This document shows, piece after piece, positions 8,798-15,874 of a stretch of DNA of 49,659 bases. A program made the position numbers and the translations under genes. The stretch is taken from NCBI RefSeq assembly GCF_000262345.1, contig NZ_AJTQ01000359.1, forward strand, positions 1-49,659. Direction: 5' to 3'. The stretch is from Streptomyces xiaopingdaonensis. Lineage in GTDB: Bacteria; Actinomycetota; Actinomycetes; Streptomycetales; Streptomycetaceae. The first letter of the stretch is position 1. Each line of letters opens with the position of its first letter. The notes under the pieces are model-generated. The model saw only the letters and a program-made list of their open reading frames with translations. It did not search any database and was not told where the DNA came from.

Positions 8798-9801
8798 GTG
8801 CTCCCCGCGCGTGCGGGGGTGGTCCCTCCGCCCAGGTGGTGTGGCGGTTGAAGCCGAGGTGCTCCCCGCGCGTGCGGGGGTGGTCCCAGTCTGCGGTTTG
8901 GCGGGGACGGGTGCCTGTAGTGCTCCCCGCGCGTGCGGGGGTGGTCCCTTGGCAGGACGGCAGTTGACCGGGAGTGCGGTGTGCTCCCCGCGCGTGCGGG
9001 GGTGGTCCCCGCCGCCACGGCGCAGATCATCCGCGCCGACGGTGCTCCCCGCGCGTGCGGGGGTGGTCCCAAGGCGGGCGGCGTCGAGACGAACACGATG
9101 AAGTGCTCCCCGCGCGTGCGGGGGTGGTCCCCTCGGGGCCTCGATCACCTCCCCACAAGGGGAGTGCTCCCCGCGCGTGCGGGGGTGGTCCCGGCGTCAC
9201 CGCCGCGACGAGGTCGGCGATGGGGTGCTCCCCGCGCGTGCGGGGGTGGTCCCAGGACGTCGGCCACGGCCGGTCACCCCACATCGTGCTCCCCGCGCGT
9301 GCGGGGGTGGTCCCTCAACGGCGTCGAGTACGACTTCACCTGCGAAGTGCTCCCCGCGCGTGCGGGGGTGGTCCCAGCGCGGTTCCGACCTGGGGCCGTG
9401 CTCGGTCGTGCTCCCCGCGCGTGCGGGGGTGGTCCCGCCGCCGGCGAGACGACGAGCGCCGGGCCGGAGTGCTCCCCGCGCGTGCGGGGGTGGTCCCACC
9501 CGTGAAGGCGGGTGTTGGTGACCATGTGCGTGCTCCCCGCGCGTGCGGGGGTGGTCCACCAGCTCACGCCCTTCGTCATGCTCGGCGTCCGTGCTCCCCG
9601 CGCGTGCGGGGGTGGTCCCGATGCGGCAGAAGATGCAGTCCACGGCTCGCTGTGCTCCCCGCCCGTGCGGGGATGGACCCTGCTGCTCGGCGCGGTCGTA
9701 TAGCTCGGCGGCATACTCCCCGCGCATGGCCGGGGATGACCCCTCGTCGCGGATTACCTCCGCGCCCCCCAGGTGCTCCCCGCCCGTGCGAGGAGCACCC
9801 C
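8798..9801 (+). CRISPR. CRISPR array, type I-E-like repeat, 17 repeats and 16 spacers
   Basis: A 29-base repeat beginning GTGCTCCCCGC and ending GGGGGTGGTCCC, with a central CCCCGCGCGTGCGGGG hairpin, recurs every 61 bases from 8798; spacers are 32 bases. Fourteen copies (8798, 8859, 8920 and so on to 9591) are identical except that the one at 9530 ends in A. The last three (9652, 9713, 9773) are degenerate: 9652 has three substitutions, 9713 has an extra base and is followed by a 30-base spacer, and 9773 has lost the 3' half of the pattern. Decay at the high-coordinate end means the leader and newest spacers are at the low end and transcription runs on the plus strand. Repeat length, hairpin and spacer length fit type I-E. 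No cas gene is in this window. Confidence 0.98.
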
Positions 9802-10027
9802 AACCAGCAAGCTCTCGACGCGAGTCGACCCCAACGGAGTCACCCACCGCAACGTCCCACTGCGCGAGACGCCCCGTCCGGATGCCAGGGACAGAAGGCC
9901 CCGGACTCCCCCGCGGACCCCGGCAGCGCAATCCGACGCGTATCCACGTCTCAAATCCCGGCCAAGAAATTCTCACCATCCGGATCGCCGGTGACACGGT
10001 CCCCACTCTCTCCTTACGATCGGAGCC
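9802..10027 (+). promoter_or_regulatory. Promoter region of the sulfurtransferase operon
   Basis: 226 bases between the last CRISPR repeat and the leader peptide. No gene is supported. A promoter is visible at its end: GTGACA at 9991-9996 and TACGAT at 10015-10020 are 18 bases apart and resemble a housekeeping -35/-10 pair. The expected transcription start is at about 10027, essentially the leader peptide's ATG. Confidence 0.6.
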
Positions 10028-10111
10028 ATGAAGCCACAGGCGGACCTCACCAAACGACGGGCGGTCGATCTCTGCCGCGTCGCCGCCATGCTCTGTTCCG
10101 CGGCCCGCTGA
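10028..10111 (+). CDS. Cysteine-containing leader peptide upstream of the sulfurtransferase
   Basis: A 27-residue reading frame that starts MKPQADLTKRR and continues AVDLCRVAAMLC before a short SAAR tail. The core (R)xVDLCRVAAxLC matches the family of short Streptomyces leader peptides that precede sulfur- and cysteine-related genes; such peptides are thought to sense cysteine through the Cys codons (here TGC at residue 16 and TGT at residue 23) and attenuate downstream expression. TACGAT ends seven bases before the ATG, so the transcript may begin at the ATG itself. 223 bases separate it from the sulfurtransferase, enough for alternative RNA structures. Function is inferred from pattern and position. 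Confidence 0.75.
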   Translation: MKPQADLTKRRAVDLCRVAAMLCSAAR

Positions 10112-10334
10112 TCGGCCGCAGCCGACCGCGCCCGCAGCCCGTCGCAGACGTCCGCAAGCGGGCGGACCCGCGACCGGCGTGATGTCGAGCGGAAGCGGCG
10201 TCGATCCCGCAACCCGGCGCTTCCGGGCGGTCCGCCGCACCCACGACCGTGCGGGCCCGTCCGGCTGCGCATCCCGTCGCCCGAGGCGGCGGCGGACTCC
10301 ACCGCTCCACCCCCTCAAGTCCTCAGGAGACAGC

Positions 10335-11174
10335 ATGAGCCGCAGCGAGGTCCTCGTCGACGCCGACTGGGTCGAGGCCCGCATCGACGACCCGAAGACC
10401 GTCATCGTCGAGGTGGACGAGGACACCTCCGCCTACGACAAGAACCACATCAAGAACGCCGTCCGGATCGACTGGAAGCAGGATCTCCAGGACCCGGTCC
10501 GCCGCGACTTCGTCGACCAGGCCGGCTTCGAGAAGCTCCTCTCCGCCAAGGGCATCGCCAACGACGACACCGTCGTCCTCTACGGCGGCAACAACAACTG
10601 GTTCGCGGCGTACGCCTACTGGTACTTCAAGCTCTACGGGCACGAGGACGTGCGGCTCCTCGACGGCGGCCGCAAGAAGTGGGAGCTCGACTCGCGCGAC
10701 CTGGTCGCCGAGGTGCCCGAGCGCCCGGCCACGCAGTACAGGGCGCAGCCGCAGGACTCCTCGATCCGCGCCTTCCGCGACGAGGTCGTCGACGCCATCG
10801 GCAGCAAGAACCTCGTCGACGTCCGCTCGCCCGACGAGTTCAGCGGCAAGCTGCTCGCGCCGGCGCACCTGCCGCAGGAGCAGTCGCAGCGTCCGGGCCA
10901 CGTGCCCTCGGCGCGGAACATCCCGTGGTCGAAGTCGGCCAACGACGACGGCACCTTCAAGTCCGACGAGGAGCTGAAGGAGCTCTACGAGGACGCGGGC
11001 GTCGACCTCGGCAAGGACACCATCGCGTACTGCAGGATCGGCGAGCGCTCCGCGCACACCTGGTTCGTCCTGCACGAGCTGCTCGGCCAGCCCAACGTCA
11101 AGAACTACGACGGCTCCTGGACCGAGTACGGCTCCCTCATCGGCGTCCCGGTCGCGGTCGGCACTGAGGACTGA
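10335..11174 (+). CDS. Thiosulfate/3-mercaptopyruvate sulfurtransferase (tandem rhodanese)
   Basis: Two-domain rhodanese of 279 residues that transfers sulfane sulfur to an acceptor such as cyanide or a thiol. The N-terminal domain (residues about 5-130) is structural; the C-terminal domain carries the active-site loop AYCRIGERSAHTW with the catalytic Cys at 233, the same arrangement as mycobacterial CysA2/CysA3. The start at 10335 follows CAGGAGA at a good distance; the in-frame GTG at 10179 is not used. The cysteine leader peptide precedes it and the DUF1416 protein follows after 69 bases, matching the cysA2-sseC pair of mycobacteria. Expression is probably tuned to cysteine supply. Confidence 0.94.
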   Translation: MSRSEVLVDADWVEARIDDPKTVIVEVDEDTSAYDKNHIKNAVRIDWKQDLQDPVRRDFVDQAGFEKLLSAKGIANDDTVVLYGGNNNWFAAYAYWYFKLYGHEDVRLLDGGRKKWELDSRDLVAEVPERPATQYRAQPQDSSIRAFRDEVVDAIGSKNLVDVRSPDEFSGKLLAPAHLPQEQSQRPGHVPSARNIPWSKSANDDGTFKSDEELKELYEDAGVDLGKDTIAYCRIGERSAHTWFVLHELLGQPNVKNYDGSWTEYGSLIGVPVAVGTED

Positions 11175-11243
11175 GCAACCGGCGGCCCGCGCCCCGCGGG
11201 CCGCCGGACCCACCGCGGCCACGAAGAGAGAGGCTTCACCCCC

Positions 11244-11531
11244 ATGTGCGGAGCGCAGGCAGGCGGGCCCGACCCGTCCACCGCCAAGCCCGGAGAGACC
11301 ACGATCCAGGGCAACGTGACCAAGGACGGCGAGCCCGTCACCGGTTACGTCCGACTTCTCGACGCCACAGGCGAGTTCACCGCCGAGGTACCCACCTCGG
11401 CCACGGGACAGTTCCGCTTCTACGCGGCCGAGGGCACCTGGACGGTGCGCGCGCTCGTCCCTGGCGGGACGGCGGAGCGCCGGGTCGTGGCCGAGCAGGG
11501 CGGCCTCGCCGACGTCGCCATCGCGGTCTGA
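11244..11531 (+). CDS. DUF1416 (SseC-like) protein
   Basis: Small protein of 95 residues (MCGAQAGGPD..., TIQGNVTKDGEPVTGYVRLL). The predicted fold is an all-beta, transthyretin/carboxypeptidase-regulatory-like sandwich (GYVRLLD, GQFRFYAAEGTWTVRAL). The N-terminal MCGAQ motif, with Cys as residue 2, is characteristic of SseC-like partners of thiosulfate sulfurtransferases. The biochemical role is not established; coupling to the rhodanese gene suggests a part in sulfur transfer. AGAGAGAGG precedes the ATG. The stop codon lies inside a long inverted repeat that probably ends the transcript. Confidence 0.9.
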   Translation: MCGAQAGGPDPSTAKPGETTIQGNVTKDGEPVTGYVRLLDATGEFTAEVPTSATGQFRFYAAEGTWTVRALVPGGTAERRVVAEQGGLADVAIAV

Positions 11532-11625
11532 CGCGGCTGCGCCGAGGGCGGCGCCCCACGGGTTGGACGCCTGGGGCGGCGCCCCACGGGTTGGACGCCT
11601 GGGGCGCCGCCCTCGGCGCGCGTCA
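11529..11625. terminator. Long inverted repeat enclosing two 28-base tandem repeats
   Basis: The outer arms are TGACGCG (11529-11535) with CGCGTCA (11619-11625), then GCCGAGGGCGGCGCC (11541-11555) with its exact complement at 11603-11617. Between them a 28-base unit beginning GGGCGGCGCCCCACGGG is repeated in tandem (11546 and 11574), and each unit contains its own GCCCCA...TGGGGC hairpin. The RNA can therefore fold as one long stem or as two smaller hairpins. Position after the DUF1416 gene suggests transcription termination. Confidence 0.7.
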
Positions 11626-11724
11626 CCCGCGCCCGCGCGCGGGCCGGGGCGCGCGGTCGCGAACTGCCGTACATGCAAGGGCGCGTGAGCCGCGGGGGCC
11701 CGCTCCGGCCGTAGGCTGGGCCGC

Positions 11725-12114
11725 ATGGCTGAGACCCCCCCTCCCGCCGCCGGCGGCAAGAAGCTCGTGATCAAGGTGACGGCAGGCGCGGACGCCCCCG
11801 AGAGGTGCTCGCAGGCGTTCACGGTCGCCGGCGTCGCCGCGGCGAGCGGGATCGAGGTCTCGCTGTGGCTGACGGGCGAGTCGGCGTGGTTCGCCCTGCC
11901 GGGCCGGGCGGCCGAGTTCGAACTCCCGCACGCGGCACCGCTCCCCGACCTGATCGCCGGCATCCAGGCGGGCGGCCGGATCACCCTGTGCACCCAGTGC
12001 GCAGCCCGCCGCGGCATCGTGGAGGCGGACGTGCTCGACGGCGTCCGGATCGCCGGCGCTCAGGTGTTCGTCGCCGAGGCGACGGCCGACGGGGCACAGG
12101 CGCTCGTCTACTGA
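11725..12114 (+). CDS. DsrE-family protein
   Basis: Protein of 129 residues with a DsrE/F-like fold (LVIKVTAGADAPERCSQAF, VSLWLTGESAWFA) and a CTQC motif (C89, C92) near the position where DsrE relatives carry their sulfur-binding cysteine. DsrE proteins carry sulfur in sulfur-relay or oxidation pathways. Lying 194 bases downstream of the sulfurtransferase pair, it may take part in the same sulfur trafficking, but this is inference. No ribosome site is seen; TAGGCT ends seven bases before the ATG, so the mRNA is probably leaderless. Confidence 0.85.
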   Translation: MAETPPPAAGGKKLVIKVTAGADAPERCSQAFTVAGVAAASGIEVSLWLTGESAWFALPGRAAEFELPHAAPLPDLIAGIQAGGRITLCTQCAARRGIVEADVLDGVRIAGAQVFVAEATADGAQALVY

Positions 12115-12254
12115 CCCGTACGCGGACGACGGCTCCAGCACGCGGCGGTGCCCCGCCTGCCGGGGCTCGCAGAGCCGAGCCGAAAGGCCGCTACTAGACT
12201 GCGGACGTCCGCCCACGTCCGTGGAACAACTGCACCGCCCAAGGGAGAGCCACC

Positions 12255-12356
12255 GTGCTTGAGGCATTCTTCACCGCTCTGATGGTCCTGGTCTGCGTCG
12301 GGACCGTCGCCTTCGCCGGCCTCACCCTCAAGAAGCTCTTCCAGGGCCAGCGCTGA
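12255..12356 (+). CDS. Small single-pass membrane protein (33 residues)
   Basis: GTG-initiated frame preceded by GGGAGAG, encoding MLEAFFTALMVLVCVGTVAF and then AGLTLKKLFQGQR. It has one hydrophobic helix of about 20 residues and a positively charged C-terminus, so it probably sits in the membrane with the C-terminus inside. Codon use is typical and the ribosome site well placed, which is why I accept it despite its size. It lies 50 bases before the nitrobindin-like gene, perhaps in the same transcript. The function is unknown. Confidence 0.7.
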   Translation: MLEAFFTALMVLVCVGTVAFAGLTLKKLFQGQR

Positions 12357-12406
12357 GAAGGCGCTCGCAGCCGTCCCTGCCGCTCCCACAGAACGACTGA
12401 GTTCCC

Positions 12407-12970
12407 ATGATCGAGATCCCGTCCGACCTCCACCCGGGCCTCGTCCCGCTCGCCTTCCTCCTCGGCGACTGGACAGGCGCCGGCGTCGCCGAGTTCCCCG
12501 GCGAGGAGAAGTGCAACTTCGGCCAGGAGGCCAGCTTCCGCCACGACGGGCGCGACTTCCTCGAGTACACCTCGCACAGCTGGGTGCTGAACGACGAGGG
12601 CGAGAAGGTGCGTCCGCTGGAGACCGAGACCGGCTACTGGCGGATCGACGCAGGGCGCCAGGTCGAGGTCGTCATGGTCCGCGACCAGGGCGTCGCCGAG
12701 GTCTGGTACGGCGAGCTCGCCGACCAGAAGCCGCAGATCGACCTCGCCACCGACGCCATCGCGCGGACCGCCTCGGCGGGCGAGTACAGCGGGGGCAAGC
12801 GCCTTTACGGCTACGTCAAGGGCGAGCTTCTCTGGGTGGGCGAGAAGTCCACCCCGCAGGTGCCGCTCCGCCCGTACATGTCGGCCCAGCTGAAGAAGGC
12901 CGTCGACCCGAGCCAGTGGGCGAAGGACCTCGGGGACCTGCCGGACGACGGGATCGCCTTCTTCAAGTGA
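12407..12970 (+). CDS. FABP/nitrobindin-fold protein with substituted haem-ligand site
   Basis: Beta-barrel protein of 187 residues of the nitrobindin (DUF1794) family; the signature GxWxGxG appears as GDWTGAG at 20-26. Haem-binding members isomerise peroxynitrite and bind haem through a His in a QDHL-type motif near the C-terminus (His155 of the M. tuberculosis protein, from memory). The equivalent segment here is VPLRPYMSAQLKK, with Tyr at 157 in place of His. This member may bind haem differently, or bind another ligand. It sits between the small membrane protein gene and nur on the same strand. Confidence 0.88.
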   Translation: MIEIPSDLHPGLVPLAFLLGDWTGAGVAEFPGEEKCNFGQEASFRHDGRDFLEYTSHSWVLNDEGEKVRPLETETGYWRIDAGRQVEVVMVRDQGVAEVWYGELADQKPQIDLATDAIARTASAGEYSGGKRLYGYVKGELLWVGEKSTPQVPLRPYMSAQLKKAVDPSQWAKDLGDLPDDGIAFFK

Positions 12971-13034
12971 TCCCTGGGCCGCTCGCAGCGTCCGGGCGGT
13001 CCTGTCGCGCACCGAACCCTCTTACACTGGCAGC

Positions 13035-13556
13035 GTGGCAACCACCGACTGGCAGAGCGATCTCCGAGCGCGCGGGTACCGGCTCACCCCGCAGCGCCAG
13101 CTCGTGTTGGAGGCCGTGGACAAGCTGGAGCACTCCACACCCGACGACATCCTCTCCGAGGTCCGCCGCACCGCCGGCGGCGTCAACATCTCCACGGTCT
13201 ACCGCACGCTGGACCTGCTGGAGGAGCTCGGCCTCGTCTCCCATGCGCACCTGGGCCATGGCGCCCCGACCTACCACCTCGCCGACCGCCACCACCACAT
13301 GCACCTGGTCTGCCGGGACTGCACCGAGGTGATCGAAGCGGACCTGGCGGTGGCCGAGCCGTTCGCGACGGCGCTGCGCGAGACCTTCGGCTTCGATACG
13401 GACATGCGGCACTTCGCGATCTTCGGGCGGTGCGCGGAGTGCGCACGCAAGGCCGCGGAGGAGCCGTCCGACGGTGCGGGCCCGGCGGCAACGTCGCAGG
13501 TCCCGGCGGGAGAAGGGGCCGACCGTCACTCGAAGACGGCCGGCCGCTCGTCGTAG
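13035..13556 (+). CDS. nur: Nur, nickel-responsive Fur-family repressor
   Basis: Fur-family metalloregulator of 173 residues. In S. coelicolor Nur represses nickel uptake and the iron superoxide dismutase gene when nickel is plentiful. All the metal residues of that protein are present at matching positions: H70, H72 and H126 for the nickel site and H33, H86, H88 and H90 for the second site; CxxC pairs occur at 93/96 and 133/136. The DNA-binding domain reads YRLTPQRQLVLEAV and VNISTVYRTLDLLEELG. A Pro/Ala/Gly-rich C-terminal extension of about 33 residues is longer than I recall for the family. TACACT ends six bases before the GTG, suggesting a leaderless mRNA. Confidence 0.93.
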   Translation: MATTDWQSDLRARGYRLTPQRQLVLEAVDKLEHSTPDDILSEVRRTAGGVNISTVYRTLDLLEELGLVSHAHLGHGAPTYHLADRHHHMHLVCRDCTEVIEADLAVAEPFATALRETFGFDTDMRHFAIFGRCAECARKAAEEPSDGAGPAATSQVPAGEGADRHSKTAGRSS

Positions 13557-13565
13557 GGTTGTCGT

Positions 13566-14549
13566 ATGGCCTTCAACAGTCCGAGTCCGCTGCTCTCGCT
13601 GCCAGGCGCCGTCGCAGCCGAGGGCCCCGACGAAGGTGTCGCCGCGCACTACGGCGACCTCTTCAAGGAACAGCGCGCGCTCGCCGACGGCACCGGTTTC
13701 GTCGACCTCTCGCACCGCGGCGTGATCACCGTCTCGGGCGAGGACCGCCTCTCCTGGCTGCACCTGCTCCTCACCCAGCACGTGAGCGACCTGCCGAGCG
13801 GCCGCGCCACCGAGGCGCTGGTCCTCTCCGCGCACGGCCACATCGAGCACGCGCTGTCGCTCGTGGACGACGGTTCGACCGTCTGGGTCCACACCGAGCC
13901 GGGAGCGCAGGAGAGCCTGCTGGCGTACCTGGAGAGCATGCGGTTCTTCTACCGCGTCGAGATCGCCGACCGCACCGAGGAGTTCGCGGTCGTCCAGCTC
14001 CCCGCCGGCTCGATCGCCGAGCCACCGGAGGGCGCCACGGTGCGCGAGACGGCGTACGGGCGCGACCTCTTCCTGCCTCGCGCGGAGCTGCGCTCCTTCG
14101 CGGAGGCGTACGGGCCGCCGGCCGGCGTGCTCGCGCACGAGGCGCTGCGCGTCGAGGCGTACCGGCCGCGGATCGGGATGGAGACCGACCACCGCACGAT
14201 CCCGCACGAGGTGGGGCTCATCGGCTCGGCCGTCCATCTCGACAAGGGGTGCTACCGCGGCCAGGAGACGGTCGCGCGGGTGCAGAACCTCGGGAAGCCG
14301 CCCCGGCGGCTGGTCTTCCTCCACCTCGACGGGAGCGAGGTCTCCGTCCCCGTGCACGGGGACGCGGTGCGCCTCGCCGAGGACGGCGAAGAGGGGCGCA
14401 AGCTCGGCTTCGTCACCACCTCCGCGCGCCACCACGAGCTGGGTCCGATCGCGCTCGCGCTGATCAAGCGGAACGTTCCGGTGGACGCCCGCCTCATCGC
14501 GGGGCCCGAGGCGACGGCGGCGGCCCAGGAGGTCGTCGTAGCGCCCTGA
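13566..14549 (+). CDS. ygfZ: YgfZ/GcvT-like folate-binding Fe-S assembly protein
   Basis: Protein of 327 residues of the tetrahydrofolate-dependent YgfZ family, which helps assemble or repair certain iron-sulfur enzymes. The hallmark KGCYRGQE, whose Cys is needed for function, lies at about 226-233. The N-terminal half has the GcvT-like fold (FVDLSHRGVITVSGEDRLSW). TAGGGT ends six bases before the ATG, again the leaderless pattern, and no ribosome site is visible. It begins ten bases after nur ends. A strong hairpin follows the stop. Confidence 0.92.
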   Translation: MAFNSPSPLLSLPGAVAAEGPDEGVAAHYGDLFKEQRALADGTGFVDLSHRGVITVSGEDRLSWLHLLLTQHVSDLPSGRATEALVLSAHGHIEHALSLVDDGSTVWVHTEPGAQESLLAYLESMRFFYRVEIADRTEEFAVVQLPAGSIAEPPEGATVRETAYGRDLFLPRAELRSFAEAYGPPAGVLAHEALRVEAYRPRIGMETDHRTIPHEVGLIGSAVHLDKGCYRGQETVARVQNLGKPPRRLVFLHLDGSEVSVPVHGDAVRLAEDGEEGRKLGFVTTSARHHELGPIALALIKRNVPVDARLIAGPEATAAAQEVVVAP

Positions 14550-14557
14550 GCCGGTTG

Positions 14558-14588
14558 CGGCGCGTACGGTCCCGGACCGTACGCGCCG
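14558..14588. terminator. Bidirectional terminator between ygfZ and dtd
   Basis: A perfect 13-base inverted repeat, CGGCGCGTACGGT and ACCGTACGCGCCG, with a five-base loop. It lies between two convergent genes, four bases from the dtd stop, so it can terminate both. There is no T-run, which is usual in Streptomyces. Confidence 0.8.
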
Positions 14589-14591
14589 TTC

Positions 14592-15017
14592 TCATACCTC
14601 GAGCAGGACGGTGAACGGCCCGTCGTTGGTGAGCGAGACGCGCATGTCGGCGCCGAACCTGCCGGTGTGCACCTCGGCGCCCAACGCGCGCAGCGCGTCG
14701 GCGACTTCGTCGACGAGCGGCTCCGCGACGTGCCCCGGTGCCGCGGCGTTCCAGGTGGGGCGGCGGCCCTTGCGTGCGTCACCGTAGAGAGTGAACTGGC
14801 TGACGACGAGGAGCGGCGCTCCGGTGTCGGAACAGGACTTCTCGCCGTGCAGAATGCGCACCGTCCATAGCTTCCTGGCCAGTTGGGCAGCTTTGGCCGA
14901 AGTGTCCTCATGTGTGACGCCGACGAGGACGCACAGGCCCTCACCGGCGAACTCTCCCACCGTCGCGCCGTCCGCGACGACGCTCGCGCCGTCGACTCGC
15001 TGTACCACCGCTCGCAT
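14592..15017 (-). CDS. dtd: D-aminoacyl-tRNA deacylase
   Basis: Dtd homodimer subunit of 141 residues that hydrolyses D-aminoacyl-tRNA and glycyl-tRNA(Ala), guarding against D-amino acid misincorporation. The two active-site motifs are present: SQFTL ([10 protein letters not shown]) and the Gly-cisPro motif NDGPFT close to the C-terminus. Length is normal for the family. The start is the ATG at 15017; no ribosome site is visible, but CATGAT lies six bases before it and may be a -10 of a leaderless transcript. It is convergent with ygfZ and divergent from rsiG. Confidence 0.94.
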   Translation of the reverse strand: MRAVVQRVDGASVVADGATVGEFAGEGLCVLVGVTHEDTSAKAAQLARKLWTVRILHGEKSCSDTGAPLLVVSQFTLYGDARKGRRPTWNAAAPGHVAEPLVDEVADALRALGAEVHTGRFGADMRVSLTNDGPFTVLLEV

Positions 15018-15177
15018 TCGGCCATCATGCAACGCACTCCGGGGGCGCGGAGGCACGGGGGGCGCGCTGCCGCCGTATGGGTGCCGCAGCCTGCGGCGGG
15101 CAGTGATGGAGTGGCACGATGCGGTGACGCGGCGCGAACGGCTGCTGCCGCGCAAGGGGATGAGGGGACACCAGCCC

Positions 15178-15804
15178 ATGAGCACAACCGGAGCCGGCAG
15201 GACGCCCAGCGGTGTACCGACGGCCCGCACCGGCACGATTCCCGGCGACACCCGCGCGAGCGGACCGGTCAGCGCCGGCTCGGTCGCACCAGGCGCGAGC
15301 GGCCCGGGCAGCGCACCTTCCGAGGACGCCCCCGACGTGCGCTCCCTGCACCTGCCCGAAGTGCGCCGGCTGCGCCGCGCGGCACAGCAGGACGAGGCGG
15401 ACCTCAGCTATCTCCGCCGCCTCCTCCAGGGCCGGATCGACATCCTCGCCGCCGAGTTGGCCCGCCGCAGCGAGCCAGGCTCCCGCCTGCTCGACCAGCT
15501 CCCGCAGATCCTCACCGACACCCCCTCCGCCCACCGCACCTCGGCTCGCCACGTGACGCTGCGCGCGCCGCGCGGCGAGGAGTACCGCAAGCTCGCCGAA
15601 GAGATGCTCTCCGAGGTGGAGTTGAGCGACCTCGCGGCCCGTACGGACGCGGAGCTCCGGGAGGCACTGGAGCGTCTGGTCCAGCGGGAGCAGCGGGTCT
15701 CGCAGCGCAGGCAGTCGCTCCAGCGGACGGCCGACGGGTGCAGCAGGGAGATCGCGCGCCGTTATCGCGAGGGCGAGGCGCAGGTGGACGACCTGCTCTC
15801 CTGA
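15178..15804 (+). CDS. rsiG: RsiG, c-di-GMP-dependent anti-sigma factor for WhiG
   Basis: Protein of 208 residues. In S. venezuelae RsiG holds the sporulation sigma factor WhiG inactive when bound to cyclic di-GMP, through two copies of E(X)3S(X)2R(X)3Q(X)3D. Both copies are exact here: E73, S77, R80, Q84, D88 in the first helix and E171, S175, R178, Q182, D186 in the second. The region between 80 and 185 is predicted to form antiparallel coiled-coil helices; the first 50 residues are low-complexity. The ATG at 15178 has GAGGGG upstream. It is expected to control entry into sporulation. Confidence 0.92.
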   Translation: MSTTGAGRTPSGVPTARTGTIPGDTRASGPVSAGSVAPGASGPGSAPSEDAPDVRSLHLPEVRRLRRAAQQDEADLSYLRRLLQGRIDILAAELARRSEPGSRLLDQLPQILTDTPSAHRTSARHVTLRAPRGEEYRKLAEEMLSEVELSDLAARTDAELREALERLVQREQRVSQRRQSLQRTADGCSREIARRYREGEAQVDDLLS

Positions 15805-15874
15805 GGCCGCGCACCTCGCCGTTGGGCGGCGGGTCCAGGATGGTGGGGTAGCCGAACCGTCGAAGGGTGCGCCG

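Noticed and set aside
8661..10182. Several open frames across the CRISPR array on both strands
   Set aside because: They translate the repeats periodically (for example APRACGGGP every 61 bases) and are artefacts of the array.
10335..12017. A long minus-strand frame over the sulfurtransferase and DUF1416 genes
   Set aside because: Antisense shadow without any recognisable domain; the plus-strand genes have clear motifs and ribosome sites.
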